A stretch of 64,000 nt of DNA from Bacillus massiliglaciei (GCF_900098925.1 NZ_LT622360.1:876576-940575), one strand, 5' to 3'; positions 1 through 9,272 are shown, numbered from the stretch's first letter. Notes: a model not told the origin generated them from the letters alone. Translations and numbers: made by a program.

Positions 1-1
1 T

Positions 2-703
2 GACACAATCATGACTTTCCACAACGCAAAAATGATCGGTGACCCTAAGTCTACCTGGGGGAACATGGTGAACAACCCCGTTCAGGATATGACAAGGGAA
101 GTCAATAAGCTGTGTAAACCAGATTTCATGCTGAATGTCACACTTAATCGTGAAAAGGAAATCACAAATGTATTTGCGGGTGAATTATATCAGGCCCATG
201 ATATAGGCTGTGAGTTCGTGAAGGAGCATGCCATGATTAAATGTGAGGAAAGATTTGATGTGGTCATAACTTCTAATTCTGGCTATCCCTTGGACCAGAA
301 TCTTTACCAGGCTGTTAAAGGGATGAGCGCAGCCCACAAAATCGTTAAAAAAGGAGGATCCATTATCATTGCCTCTGAATGTTCAGATGGTTTGCCGGAT
401 CATGGCAATTACTCAGAAATATTTAAGATGGCAAACACGCCTGAGCAGCTTCTGAAATTGATCAACGATCCGGACTTTAAGGTTTTTGATCAATGGCAGG
501 TGCAGAAGCAGGCTGTAACACAAGTATGGGCAGATGTTTATGTTTATTCCTCTTTGACCGATGAACAAGTAAAAAACGCGATGCTCAAACCAGTCGATCA
601 AATTGAAGACACGTTAAAGGAATTAAGAAAAGTTTACGGCGACGGAATGACAATTGCTGTATTGCCGCTGGGACCTTTGACGATTCCTTATGTTGAGGAT
701 TAA
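2..703 (+). CDS. larA: LarA-family nickel-dependent hydroxyacid racemase/epimerase, C-terminal part (5' end outside window)
   Basis: The open frame runs in from the left edge, so only about the last 233 residues are seen; the first ATG at 11 is not a believable start. LarA proteins use a nickel-pincer nucleotide to racemise lactate, and relatives act on other 2-hydroxy acids. Visible family marks are a His just inside the window (TFHNAKM), the GYPLDQNLYQAVKGM stretch, which carries the Tyr-Gln...Lys group of the active site, and DQWQ near the end. The gene is followed 7 bp later by an acid-sugar kinase and then PdxA2, so a role on a four-carbon sugar acid (for example C2 epimerisation) is more likely than on lactate. 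That substrate is inferred from context only. Confidence 0.85.
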   Translation, partial: DTIMTFHNAKMIGDPKSTWGNMVNNPVQDMTREVNKLCKPDFMLNVTLNREKEITNVFAGELYQAHDIGCEFVKEHAMIKCEERFDVVITSNSGYPLDQNLYQAVKGMSAAHKIVKKGGSIIIASECSDGLPDHGNYSEIFKMANTPEQLLKLINDPDFKVFDQWQVQKQAVTQVWADVYVYSSLTDEQVKNAMLKPVDQIEDTLKELRKVYGDGMTIAVLPLGPLTIPYVED

Positions 704-710
704 GAACCGA

Positions 711-1961
711 ATGAATAACATAATGCTGATTGCCGATGATTTGACGGGTGCTTGTGATGCCGGCGTTCAATTCACAAAAAGAGGAATGAAAGCGGCTGTA
801 TATTTTGATAAACCTGACATACATGCTGACAGCCATGAAGTGTGCATCATTGATCTTGACAGCAGAAGTTTAACGAAACAAGCTGCATATAAGAAGGTGC
901 AGGCTTGCCTGAATGTAATGCCAAGCAGCCAATCGCCGCTGTTTTATAAAAAAATAGATTCTACCTTAAGAGGAAATATCGGCAGTGAAATTGATGCGAT
1001 GATGGATGTTTTTTCATTCGACTTTGCGGTGATCGCACCAGCTTTGCCCGCTTTAGGCCGCCTAACGAAAGCCGGGCGCCATTATTTACACGGAACTCCT
1101 GTCGAAGAAACAGAAATTGGAACAGACCCCAAAACACCTGTAAAGGAATCAAGGATTGTCGAACTTCTTTCAGAGCAATCCAGCAGGAAGGCCATTTCGA
1201 TTTCTCAGGATAAGCTGAAAAATGAAAAAGACTGGGAGAAAACAGCAGCCGGCCTATTGGCTCAGTCATATCGTCTGTTTGTACTGGATGCTGAATCTGA
1301 AGAAGACTTGAAAAGAATTGCAGCGACGTTTTCCAAATTGCCTTTCCGTATTCTATGGGTAGGTTCGGCCGGCCTTGCAGAAGCTTTGCCTATTCCAGCA
1401 TCCAAGTCATTAAAGAATGCAGTGCAAATCCCTCATGGGACAGTATTAACATTAGCAGGAAGCCGGGCAGAGATTACTTCGAAACAAATAGAGTATATGC
1501 TTCAGTTTCCGAAAATGGGGAGAGTAACTTTAGACCCCGATAAACTGCATAATGAGATAGAAAGAACAAGAGAAATCGGCAGATGCCTAAAAGAAGCAGA
1601 AACATATATTAAAGATGGGAAAGATCTTGTGATACATGTCCATCAAAAAGGTTCCCGAGACATAAATACCGGTTCTTTGCCAAGCATTATCGTATATGAA
1701 TTGGCTGCCATTGCATCAGCTGTTACAAAGAAATTCAATATTGCCGGGATGATTTTAACTGGCGGAGATACAGCCAGAAGCATTGCTGCAAAAATGGGTG
1801 TACGCGGTATCGAACTTGTCGGGGAACTGGAAATAGGGCTTCCGCTGTCAAAAATGATCGGCGGGCCCAATCTATGGATGGCCACGAAAGCCGGGGCTTT
1901 TGGAAATGAAAGCTCGCTCTATCAAGCCTATCAGTCACTAAAAGGAGCTGTTGAAATATGA
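711..1961 (+). CDS. dtnK: Four-carbon acid-sugar kinase (D-threonate/erythronate kinase, DUF1537 family)
   Basis: This protein of about 416 residues belongs to the DUF1537 kinase family, which phosphorylates D-threonate, D-erythronate and related acids at O4. The N-terminal domain opens with IADDLTGACDAGVQF, the typical acid-binding motif; the C-terminal nucleotide-binding domain has LTGGDTARSIA, then GELEIGLPLS and GGPNLWMATKAGAFG. I prefer the ATG at 711, preceded by GAGG at 695-698, over the ATG at 690 that overlaps larA. The stop overlaps the next ATG by 4 bp (ATGA), so kinase and PdxA2 are translationally coupled. Product is probably D-threonate 4-phosphate, to be oxidised and decarboxylated to DHAP by the next enzyme; the exact stereoisomer cannot be read from sequence. 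Confidence 0.88.
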   Translation: MNNIMLIADDLTGACDAGVQFTKRGMKAAVYFDKPDIHADSHEVCIIDLDSRSLTKQAAYKKVQACLNVMPSSQSPLFYKKIDSTLRGNIGSEIDAMMDVFSFDFAVIAPALPALGRLTKAGRHYLHGTPVEETEIGTDPKTPVKESRIVELLSEQSSRKAISISQDKLKNEKDWEKTAAGLLAQSYRLFVLDAESEEDLKRIAATFSKLPFRILWVGSAGLAEALPIPASKSLKNAVQIPHGTVLTLAGSRAEITSKQIEYMLQFPKMGRVTLDPDKLHNEIERTREIGRCLKEAETYIKDGKDLVIHVHQKGSRDINTGSLPSIIVYELAAIASAVTKKFNIAGMILTGGDTARSIAAKMGVRGIELVGELEIGLPLSKMIGGPNLWMATKAGAFGNESSLYQAYQSLKGAVEI

Positions 1962-2947
1962 AACCGATCATCGCAATTACTATGGGAGATGCAGCGGGAG
2001 TGGGGCCGGAAATTATCGCAAAGGCATTTACGAAAGAATGGATTTTTACAAACTGCCGCCCTGTTGTAATAGGGGACTCATCCATTTTGGCTAAGGCTGT
2101 TGAAATCGTCGGAGCCACTCTCAAAATTAATAGAATGAAAGATCTACATCAAGCCGTCTTTACAGATGGCACGATTGATTGTCTGGATTTAGAGCTGCTT
2201 GATCGAACTCTTCCTTTTGGCGAAATCTCAAAATCAGCCGGCAATGCTGCTTTCCGCTACTTAGAAAAAGCGATTGAATTGGCAAATAATAAAGAGATTA
2301 CTGCTATCTGTACTGCACCTTTAAATAAAGAAGCTCTTCATCTTGCCGGGCATCAGTATCCGGGCCATACTGAAATATTAGCTGAACTTACAGGTACGAA
2401 GGAATACGCTATGATGCTTTCTGCACCAAATCTAAGAGTGATTCACGCAACAACTCATGTCGGTCTCATAAAAGCTATAGAAAGTATTTCCCCAGAGAGG
2501 GTGTTAAAGGTCATCAGACTTGCTGATCAAACATTAAAAAAAGCAGGCGTTCAGCAGCCAAGAATCGGTGTTTGCGGCATTAATCCGCATGCTGGAGAGA
2601 ATGGTCTTTTTGGAAATGGCGAAGAAGAGGAAAAAATTATTCCTGCGATTTCAGAAGCAGCATCAGAAGGCATTGATGCAGCTGGTCCTTTACCGGCAGA
2701 CACTCTGTTTTTTAGAGCAGCCAGAGGAGACTTTGATATCGTTGTAGCGATGTATCACGACCAGGGACATATCCCAATTAAAGTGATGGGAATTGAATCA
2801 GGTGTTAATATCACTGTGGGACTGCCTATTATCAGGACAAGTGTGGATCATGGGACAGCCTTTGATATTGCCGGAAAAGGAATCGCCAGTGAAGAGAGTC
2901 TGGAAGAAGCTCTGCGTCAGGCTATTAAATTAGCACCTGTTCAATAA
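1958..2947 (+). CDS. pdxA2: 4-phospho-D-threonate 3-dehydrogenase (PdxA2 type)
   Basis: A full-length PdxA-family dehydrogenase of 329 residues. It opens with ITMGDAAGVGPEI; metal-ligand histidines lie in TTHVGL, GINPHAGE and YHDQGHIPIK, and DHGTAFDIAGKG closes the active site. True PdxA oxidises 4-hydroxythreonine phosphate for vitamin B6, but PdxA2 enzymes paired with DUF1537 kinases oxidise 4-phospho-D-threonate or 4-phospho-D-erythronate, with loss of CO2 giving dihydroxyacetone phosphate. The ATGA overlap with the kinase makes the catabolic role the better call. A hairpin terminator follows 15 bp after the stop. Confidence 0.88.
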   Translation: MKPIIAITMGDAAGVGPEIIAKAFTKEWIFTNCRPVVIGDSSILAKAVEIVGATLKINRMKDLHQAVFTDGTIDCLDLELLDRTLPFGEISKSAGNAAFRYLEKAIELANNKEITAICTAPLNKEALHLAGHQYPGHTEILAELTGTKEYAMMLSAPNLRVIHATTHVGLIKAIESISPERVLKVIRLADQTLKKAGVQQPRIGVCGINPHAGENGLFGNGEEEEKIIPAISEAASEGIDAAGPLPADTLFFRAARGDFDIVVAMYHDQGHIPIKVMGIESGVNITVGLPIIRTSVDHGTAFDIAGKGIASEESLEEALRQAIKLAPVQ

Positions 2948-2962
2948 TATGAATGATTTATG

Positions 2963-2993
2963 AAAGCCGCTGGATGTAAATCAGCGGCTTTTT
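2963..2993 (+). terminator. Rho-independent terminator of larA-dtnK-pdxA2
   Basis: Inverted repeat AAAGCCGCTG / CAGCGGCTTT with a short loop, followed by Ts. It lies directly after pdxA2 and ends the operon. Confidence 0.85.
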
Positions 2994-3163
2994 CTCTGGC
3001 TCTGCTGAGGCTGAATGACCCATACGCTTAAAAAAGAAATAAACACCTGTCAGGCAGCGGAGCAGACTGGCCCTTGTTTCATTCTCTTTTACATGAAAAA
3101 AAACATGTGATAGTATGGATATGGTATGAAAGATATAGATTTTACAGTGAAAGAGGAAAATAG

Positions 3164-3910
3164 ATGATTACTCTAAAAAGTGAACGCGAAATTGAAATGA
3201 TGCACGAAGCAGGTAAATTACTGGCGGCAACTCACAGAGAAATTGCCAAAATGATCAAGCCTGGGATCACGACCTGGGAAATCGAAGAATTTGTAGAGAA
3301 ATTTCTCAAAGAGCATGGAGCAACCCCAGAACAGAAAGGATATCAGGGATATAAATACGCAACATGCGCATCGGTGAACGATGAGATCTGCCACGGATTC
3401 CCGCAGAAAAAGGCACTAAAAGAGGGAGACATTGTAACGATTGACATGGTAGTCCGACTAAATGGCGCGCTTGCGGATTCAGCTTGGACCTATGGTGTCG
3501 GAGAAATCTCAAAGGATGCACAGCGCCTGCTCGATGTTACAAAAGAATCCTTGTATAAAGGGATTGCAGCAGCAACGGTTGGAAATCGACTGGGAGATAT
3601 CGGGCATGCAATTCAATCCTACGCAGAAGGTGAAAAGTTTTCTGTTGTCAGAGATTTCACAGGCCATGGAATTGGAGAGAGCATGCATGAAGATCCAACG
3701 GTTCTTCATTATGGAAAGCCCGGTAAAGGCGCCCGCTTAAAAGAGGGCATGGTTATTACCATCGAACCGATGCTTAATGCAGGAACCTGGCATATGAAAA
3801 TGGACAGAAATAATTGGACAGCTAGAACTGCAGACGGACAATTATCTGCCCAGTATGAACATACGATCGCTATCACAAAAAATGGTCCGATTATTTTAAC
3901 GGAGCAATAA
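3164..3910 (+). CDS. map: Methionine aminopeptidase, type I (YflG/MapB-like)
   Basis: 248 residues, the usual size of a short type I enzyme that removes the initiator Met from nascent proteins in the cytosol. The five metal ligands are present: Asp94 (TIDMVV), Asp105 (ADSA), His168 (GHGIG), Glu201 (TIEPM) and Glu232 (QYEHT); His77 (ICHGFP) is the usual substrate-contact His. It stands alone, so it is probably the second Map paralogue, like B. subtilis YflG, and not the copy found with adk and secY in the ribosomal cluster. Start ATG has AGAGGAAAAT upstream. Just after its stop the sequence AAAAAAAGCCGG looks like the first arm of a terminator cut by the following IS remnant. Confidence 0.93.
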   Translation: MITLKSEREIEMMHEAGKLLAATHREIAKMIKPGITTWEIEEFVEKFLKEHGATPEQKGYQGYKYATCASVNDEICHGFPQKKALKEGDIVTIDMVVRLNGALADSAWTYGVGEISKDAQRLLDVTKESLYKGIAAATVGNRLGDIGHAIQSYAEGEKFSVVRDFTGHGIGESMHEDPTVLHYGKPGKGARLKEGMVITIEPMLNAGTWHMKMDRNNWTARTADGQLSAQYEHTIAITKNGPIILTEQ

Positions 3911-3924
3911 AAAAAGCCGGACTT

Positions 3925-4735
3925 GTTGAAATAATCCCTTAAAGTTAAACAAAGTTATTTTAATTAAGCAGCTTGTAAGGTCTGAACCTGGTATTGAACC
4001 GGGCTCAGGCCTTTTAGTTTTGCCTTGATTCGTTGTTGGTTATAGAATTCTCTATATTTTTCAGTTCTAACTTAAAGTGTTCTACTCTTGCAAATTCCTC
4101 CGTACTATACATTTTAAACCCATTTGTTTCATGATACGTTGAACTTTTTTATGATTCACTATGTGTCCACGGTTTCTAAGTTCATCACGGATTCGCCGAT
4201 AGCCAAAACGACCCTCATGTTCATCATAAATAGTTTGAATTAATTCCTTAATCTCTGCATTAGGATCTGGACGATCAAAATTTTTCACACAATAATAATA
4301 CGTACTGGGCGGAATTTCTGCGAGCAGTAAAAGTGCTTTCACCGAATATTCATTCTTTAATTCATATATTGCTTTCGCTTTGTCTTGTTTGGTGATCTTT
4401 CCTTCTTCTGATCTAAGGTGTTCGATTTTTTTAGCGTATGCGTTCTCCATACGTAAATGTTCTTGTTCCTCTTGTAATTCAAACGGTGTGGATTTTTTTG
4501 TTTCTTTCTTCATTGCTGGACGCTCCTTTTTCTAAGATTCCAGGGCGCCTGTTCCTAGAGACTCAAATTATAACTGCTTTTTTCGGTGACGTCCCGGTGT
4601 GATATTTATAATTAAGTACGTTTAGTTTAAACTGCCCATTATATGATGTATAGCTTTTTTCAAAGGTTTTTCTCCATGGAATTGATTTTGTTTTACCCAT
4701 TTCTGAAATACAGCTTTGTTCACCCCCTATAATCA
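3925..4735 (-). mobile_element. Degenerate IS3-family (IS150-like) element
   Basis: Reading the minus strand from about 4735: orfA remnants with GQFKLNVLNYKYHTGTSP and several frame changes, then an open frame at 4513-4082, then the last residues of orfB (FYNQQRIKAKLKGLSPVQ...) at about 4052-3967. The rve integrase core between them is missing, so the element cannot move itself. The end near 3935-3965 (AAAGTTAAACAAAGTTATTT) resembles IS150-type termini. I could not place the other terminal repeat exactly. Confidence 0.75.
4082..4513 (-). pseudogene. IS150-like transposase fragment (end of OrfA joined to N-terminal OrfB)
   Basis: 143 residues. The first 35 are the end of OrfA with its leucine-rich coiled coil (EHLRMENAYAKKIEHL); the rest is the N-terminal HTH_21 region of OrfB (PPSTYYY, GRFGYRRIRDELRNRGHIVNHKKVQRIMK). 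After IMKQMGLKCIVRR the frame runs out into unrelated residues: the catalytic DDE core is deleted and only the OrfB tail remains downstream. The two ORFs are in one frame here, whereas intact IS150 relatives use a -1 frameshift. No function expected. Confidence 0.8.
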
Positions 4736-4739
4736 GAAA

Positions 4740-5048
4740 TTGACATCAGCCTTCTTTCACCCTATATATAGCTCTTTAGAGCTTTTAATTTCTCTTCTGA
4801 ATAAATTTAACTCTAAGAAAAGCACCTCCAATTGTTGATGGTTTCTAACAATTTGGATGCGGTTCAATTAGGGCCTTTTTATGAGTGTTTATTTTAAAAT
4901 AAACCTCGTCAGAATATTCTTAATTTAAAATAATAAAAAAACAGCCAAGTATTAAATACTTTACTATTTTGTACCATCACAGGATAATTAAGATAAGCAG
5001 GAGCAAATATTCTGATACTGAAAATAAACCGGCGAGGAGGTCTGGTTC
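4740..5048. other. AT-rich intergenic stretch upstream of the PadR operon
   Basis: About 300 bp with no reading frame I can support. It probably holds the promoter of the four-gene operon starting at 5049; I see no clear palindrome that would be the PadR operator. Confidence 0.4.
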
Positions 5049-5816
5049 ATGAAGAAAGACGAAAAGCCCACTGTCTCACTGGAGTCTGTAGGATTGAGCC
5101 AACGCGAATTTTTAACTTTATTCTTATTGCATTCCCTATCTATTCGGACCAACTATCCGCGGGCCATTCACCAGGAGTTAAAAACCTTGTTCACCGGAAA
5201 AGTACACAGTTATGACTATTTATGCAAAACAGCAAAACTGCTGGTTCAGTCCGGCCACCTGAAGGTATATACAGAAAAACGAAAGAACTACTATCAATTA
5301 ACACAAAAAGGGCACGAGCTTTTTAAATGGTATCAAGAAAACTATTTCACCCGTTTTGTCGAAGTAAAAAAGGTCATAGACCGATTTATGTTCGATTTAA
5401 CAGGTTCAGGTCCAAATCCTCCTGTCAAACATAATTTGCCCGAAGAATATCGTTCTTATTTTTCCAAAATCATCTCTGTAAAGGATCTTGTTCGATATGT
5501 AACCCTAAAAGTTGCTTTTTCCCGCCGTCCTATCTATATGGGAGAAGTTGGAGAACTTTTAAAAGATAAGTTTGGCTGGATAGCAAGCAATGGATATTTA
5601 TATGATCTGGCACATGAAATGGAAGAGAAAGATCTCTTGGTTGGCCGCTGGGAAAGTGAAAAGCGCACAAAAAGATATTTACGGATAACGGATGAGGGCT
5701 GTTATCATTATAAACAAATCGCTGATTCAGCAGCACATCAAGTACAGGAGATTCAAAAATATTTAGCAAGCATACTGAAATTTTTAGAAGCCGAGACTGC
5801 TGCTGTAAAGGGATGA
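5049..5816 (+). CDS. Tandem PadR-like winged-helix transcription regulator
   Basis: 255 residues that read as two PadR-type winged helices in a row. Residues about 18-105 hold the first (SQREFLTLFLLHSLS ... YYQLTQKGHELFKWY, ending in a helical tail); residues about 145-245 the second (YVTLKVAFSRRPIYMGEVGELL ... KRYLRITDEGCYHYKQI). PadR proteins are normally single-domain homodimers of about 110-180 residues, so this chain may form an internal pseudo-dimer. GGAGGT precedes the ATG. The gene is first in an operon with a metallo-beta-lactamase-fold protein (4 bp on), a GTPase and an acyl-CoA dehydrogenase, and may autoregulate it. Ligand unknown. Confidence 0.72.
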   Translation: MKKDEKPTVSLESVGLSQREFLTLFLLHSLSIRTNYPRAIHQELKTLFTGKVHSYDYLCKTAKLLVQSGHLKVYTEKRKNYYQLTQKGHELFKWYQENYFTRFVEVKKVIDRFMFDLTGSGPNPPVKHNLPEEYRSYFSKIISVKDLVRYVTLKVAFSRRPIYMGEVGELLKDKFGWIASNGYLYDLAHEMEEKDLLVGRWESEKRTKRYLRITDEGCYHYKQIADSAAHQVQEIQKYLASILKFLEAETAAVKG

Positions 5817-5820
5817 TACG

Positions 5821-6747
5821 ATGAAAAAACGGTATGAAAATTTGGACGGCATATTGAATCAAAAAGGATTTAAAGATTTGCTGAAATGGTCACAAGAAAG
5901 GCGCAAGAAGGTAAAGGATATCGATACACTAATACCGCAAGCTGAAAGAAAAGAAACGGAAAGGTTACAGTCTAATCGCTCAGAGACTTCTATCACTTGG
6001 ATTGGACATTCAACGTTCTTGATTCAGGTGCAGGGGCTTAATATCCTGACAGATCCTGTCTGGGCAAAAAGGATGGGCGCCCAAAAACGGCAAACCGAGC
6101 CCGGCCTTTCTATACAAGACTTGCCAGAAATCGATATTGTGGTCATCTCACATGGACATTATGATCATCTTGATTTTCAGAGTATTCGGAAGCTAAGCGG
6201 CAATCCTTATTTCTTAGTGCCTGAAGGACTTAAGCATCTATTCAAAATAAGGGGCTACCAACAAGTTATAGAATCGAATTGGTGGGAAGGCTTTGTTATG
6301 GAAGATGTAAAATTGACTTTTGTGCCTGCGCAGCATTGGACCCGGAGAACCATTTTTGATATGAACACTTCTCACTGGGGCGGATGGGTTATAGAAGATC
6401 TGGATACTGGCGTGGGTATTTATTTTGCCGGTGATACTGGCTATTTCCGAGGATTCGAGGATATCGGCCGGGAATTCAACCTGGACTATGTGTTAATGCC
6501 GATTGGAGCCTATGAACCCGAATGGTTCATGCAAGTGTCCCATATCAACCCTGAAGACGCCGTAAAAGCCTTTCAGGAATTGACAGGATCTGTTTTTATT
6601 CCGATGCATTATGGCGCTTATCGTCTGGCGGATGATACAGGACCGGAGGCATTGGAGCGTCTTATTGCAGAGTGGCGCCGATTGGAGCTTGATGATTCTG
6701 CTCTGAAAATACTTCAATTAGGCGAGACACTTTGGTGCAACGCTTAA
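5821..6747 (+). CDS. Metallo-beta-lactamase-fold hydrolase (UlaG/NAPE-PLD-like)
   Basis: 308 residues. After a 45-residue helical lead the MBL fold begins at SITWIGHSTFLIQ. Metal-binding marks: HGHYDHLD, then AQHW, FAGDTGYF and a late His in PMHYGAYRL. This layout (WIGHST, then HGHYDHLD, then PAQHWTRR) is that of the NAPE-PLD/UlaG-like branch, which includes phosphodiesterases and lactonases. No signal peptide, so probably cytosolic. Its ribosome site (AAAGGGATGA) lies in the end of the PadR gene, giving tight coupling. True substrate unknown; the co-transcribed acyl-CoA dehydrogenase hints at an acyl or lipid compound, but that is only inference. Confidence 0.8.
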   Translation: MKKRYENLDGILNQKGFKDLLKWSQERRKKVKDIDTLIPQAERKETERLQSNRSETSITWIGHSTFLIQVQGLNILTDPVWAKRMGAQKRQTEPGLSIQDLPEIDIVVISHGHYDHLDFQSIRKLSGNPYFLVPEGLKHLFKIRGYQQVIESNWWEGFVMEDVKLTFVPAQHWTRRTIFDMNTSHWGGWVIEDLDTGVGIYFAGDTGYFRGFEDIGREFNLDYVLMPIGAYEPEWFMQVSHINPEDAVKAFQELTGSVFIPMHYGAYRLADDTGPEALERLIAEWRRLELDDSALKILQLGETLWCNA

Positions 6748-6808
6748 TAAAGGCTTTACAGGGGTAACACTATAGCATAGAAGCTTTGTAAAGAAGGGGT
6801 GTCGCCGC

Positions 6809-8056
6809 ATGAAGAAGGATCAAAAAGAAGAAATGGGAAGTATCTATAAGTTTATTCAAGGACAAGTCGATAAACTGCCCATTTCGCAATCAAAAAAACA
6901 AAAAATGCTGGAACAGCTGATAGGCATTAAAACAATGACAGTAGATTCGCGTGAACCGCGTATTGCCCTTGTGGGGAGAAGGGGTTCCGGTAAGTCGTCG
7001 CTCATTAATGCGATGTTCGGAAAAGAAAAACAATATGTAAGCTCTGTCAAATCAGGTACCGGTAAAGGGAAATGGCTATGGTATCCAAGTCAGGAGGAAA
7101 AGAAAATCCGATTGCTGGATTCCAGAGGACTGGGAGAAAGCGAAAAGCCGACAGAGGAAATCAGTGAAACAACGCCTATAGCCGAACTGGCCAAAGCTGT
7201 AAAGAACGAACAGCCTGACGTGTTTCTTTTCCTGATTAAAGCCAAAGAAACAGACTCTCGGATCGAAGAAGATCTTCAGGAATTAAATAAACTCCGGAAA
7301 ATTGTGAAGGAAGAGCATCATTATGATGTTCCGGTTCTTTGTGTCATTACCCAGGTAGATGAATTGGATCCGCCGCATTATAAGCAAACTCCGTTTGATG
7401 CTCATCCTAAGAAAAAAGAAAACATTGATGAAGCGGTACAATTAATGGCCAAAAGATTTCAGGAAAATGGGATTCCGTTATTAAATATTATTCCGACATG
7501 TTCCTATGTGGATTTTAACGATAAAGGCGGGATTGATTATGATATGCGCTGGAACATTGATGAACTGTCTCACTATTTAATTGAGGCCTTACCCAGTGAA
7601 GCGAAGCTGAGAACGGCTAAAGCTATACAAAGTCATTATGTGAAACGGAAATATGCACTGACCATTGTAGGTACATTTACGGCTATTACCGGACTTATCG
7701 GGGCAGAACCGATACCTTTTGCTGATTTTCCCATTTTGACAGCAATGCAGGGTCTCATGATCATCATTATTGGTTTTATTGCAGATAAAGAACTTAATAC
7801 AAAAGCAGCTGGAGAATTCATTGCTGCTATCGGAGTAAATGTGGGGATCGGTCTTTTAGTCCGTGAAGGAGTCCGTGCGGCAGTAAGAGTAATTCCTGCA
7901 GCAGGGCATGCTGTATCAGGAGCTGTGGCAGGTGCTGTCACTTATGGTATTGGACAGGCAGCTATTGTCTATTTTATCGATGAGAAAAACATGGATAAGG
8001 CGAAAGAAGCTTATAAATTAGGAAGCCGAAAGTATAAAAATAAAGAAACAGATTAA
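6809..8056 (+). CDS. Membrane-associated GTPase with DUF697-like C-terminal domain
   Basis: 415 residues. Residues about 50-230 form an Era/YcjX-like G domain: P-loop GRRGSGKSS, G3 DSRGLG, and G4 TQVDE (usual NKxD/TKxD, here with Gln). From about 285 on the chain is rich in Gly/Ala hydrophobic helices (two or three membrane-inserting segments, ending near YGIGQAAIVYF) as in DUF697/YcjF-type proteins. Such GTPases are linked to membrane stress in other bacteria, but the role is not settled. AAGGGGTG precedes the ATG. It is third in the PadR operon, between the MBL hydrolase and an acyl-CoA dehydrogenase, an unusual set of partners. Confidence 0.78.
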   Translation: MKKDQKEEMGSIYKFIQGQVDKLPISQSKKQKMLEQLIGIKTMTVDSREPRIALVGRRGSGKSSLINAMFGKEKQYVSSVKSGTGKGKWLWYPSQEEKKIRLLDSRGLGESEKPTEEISETTPIAELAKAVKNEQPDVFLFLIKAKETDSRIEEDLQELNKLRKIVKEEHHYDVPVLCVITQVDELDPPHYKQTPFDAHPKKKENIDEAVQLMAKRFQENGIPLLNIIPTCSYVDFNDKGGIDYDMRWNIDELSHYLIEALPSEAKLRTAKAIQSHYVKRKYALTIVGTFTAITGLIGAEPIPFADFPILTAMQGLMIIIIGFIADKELNTKAAGEFIAAIGVNVGIGLLVREGVRAAVRVIPAAGHAVSGAVAGAVTYGIGQAAIVYFIDEKNMDKAKEAYKLGSRKYKNKETD

Positions 8057-8123
8057 AACAACGAGGAATAAATGGCAGGATTCATTTCGGCCATTTTTAC
8101 TGGTTCCGAGGGGATGGATAGGA

Positions 8124-9263
8124 TTGTCTTTTTATCAAACGAAAGAACAAGAACAGTATATTGAAAGCCTTGGGCATGCTATTAAGTCATTTAAGAGCAG
8201 GGCAGCCCATCTTGATGAAACAAAAGGCTTCCCTTTCAAAAATATACAGGAGCTGAAAGAATTTCAATATCCTCAGCTGACATTAGCAAAGGAATATGGC
8301 GGCAGAGGAGGTACGTTATATGATTTTCTGCTTGCGCAGGAACGGATTGCAATGGAGGATGGGCCAACCGCACTGGCCATCGGCTGGCATGTGGGAACAG
8401 TTCTGTCATTGACTGAAAAACGACCGTGGGAAAAATCAGTTATGGATGAATTTTTCACCGAAATCAGTAAAGGCGCATTAACGAATACCGCTGCTACAGA
8501 GCCTGCGACCGGAAGTCCAACCAGAGGGGGGCGGCCGGAAACGACAGCTGTTCACATGAATGGCAAGTGGCAGATTAACGGCAGAAAAACCTTCACCACA
8601 CTGTCACCTGTTCTCGATATCTTTTTAGTGACGGCGTGGATTCCTGAGGAGGATACACTTGGCGTCTTTATGATCCATCGCAATACGGAAGGAGTAAGAA
8701 TAGAAGAAACATGGGACATGGTTGCTATGCAGGGAACAGGAAGTCATGATCTTATTCTCGAAAATGTGATGATTGAAGAACGGTACTGTGTTGAAAGAAA
8801 AAAAACCGGAAGGAATTCCGAAGGCTGGCTATTGCATATTCCTGCCTGTTATATAGGAATAGCGGCAGCCGCAAGAAATTATGCAATTGGGTTTGCAAAA
8901 ACTTATTCTCCAAACAGCCTTCCCGGTCCTATTCGTGAATTGCCTAATGTTCAGCGTGCTATAGGAGAGATCGAATTGGAACTGACAGAAGCTCGCCATT
9001 TTCTCTATTCAGTAGCTGAAAAATGGGATAATCAGAAGGATCAGCGAGGCGAGATGGGGAAAGAGCTGGGAGCAGTTAAGCATGCAGTAACCAATCATGC
9101 GATTTCCATCGTAGATAAAGCGATGCGGGTAGTAGGTGCAAAAAGTTTACAGCGAACAAATCCGATGCAGCGGTATTATCGTGATGTAAGGGCAGGTTTA
9201 CATAATCCTCCGATGGACGATATGACAATCACATTATTAGCTAAATCCATATTATTTGAATAA
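8124..9263 (+). CDS. Acyl-CoA dehydrogenase family protein
   Basis: 379 residues, normal length for an FAD-dependent acyl-CoA dehydrogenase. It starts with TTG, supported by GAGGGG at 8109-8114. Seen in order: N-terminal helices (EYGGRGGTLYDFLLAQERIAMEDG), FAD-contact middle domain (NTAATEPATGSPTRGG; NGRKTFTTLSPVLD), DMVAMQGTGSHD, and the C-terminal four-helix bundle (DKAMRVVGAKSLQ; YRDVRAG). The ending is like members acting on short or unusual acyl groups and in sulfur metabolism; I cannot pick a substrate. Last gene of the PadR-MBL-GTPase operon; a two-way terminator follows. Confidence 0.87.
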   Translation: MSFYQTKEQEQYIESLGHAIKSFKSRAAHLDETKGFPFKNIQELKEFQYPQLTLAKEYGGRGGTLYDFLLAQERIAMEDGPTALAIGWHVGTVLSLTEKRPWEKSVMDEFFTEISKGALTNTAATEPATGSPTRGGRPETTAVHMNGKWQINGRKTFTTLSPVLDIFLVTAWIPEEDTLGVFMIHRNTEGVRIEETWDMVAMQGTGSHDLILENVMIEERYCVERKKTGRNSEGWLLHIPACYIGIAAAARNYAIGFAKTYSPNSLPGPIRELPNVQRAIGEIELELTEARHFLYSVAEKWDNQKDQRGEMGKELGAVKHAVTNHAISIVDKAMRVVGAKSLQRTNPMQRYYRDVRAGLHNPPMDDMTITLLAKSILFE

Positions 9264-9272
9264 CCTCCGTAA

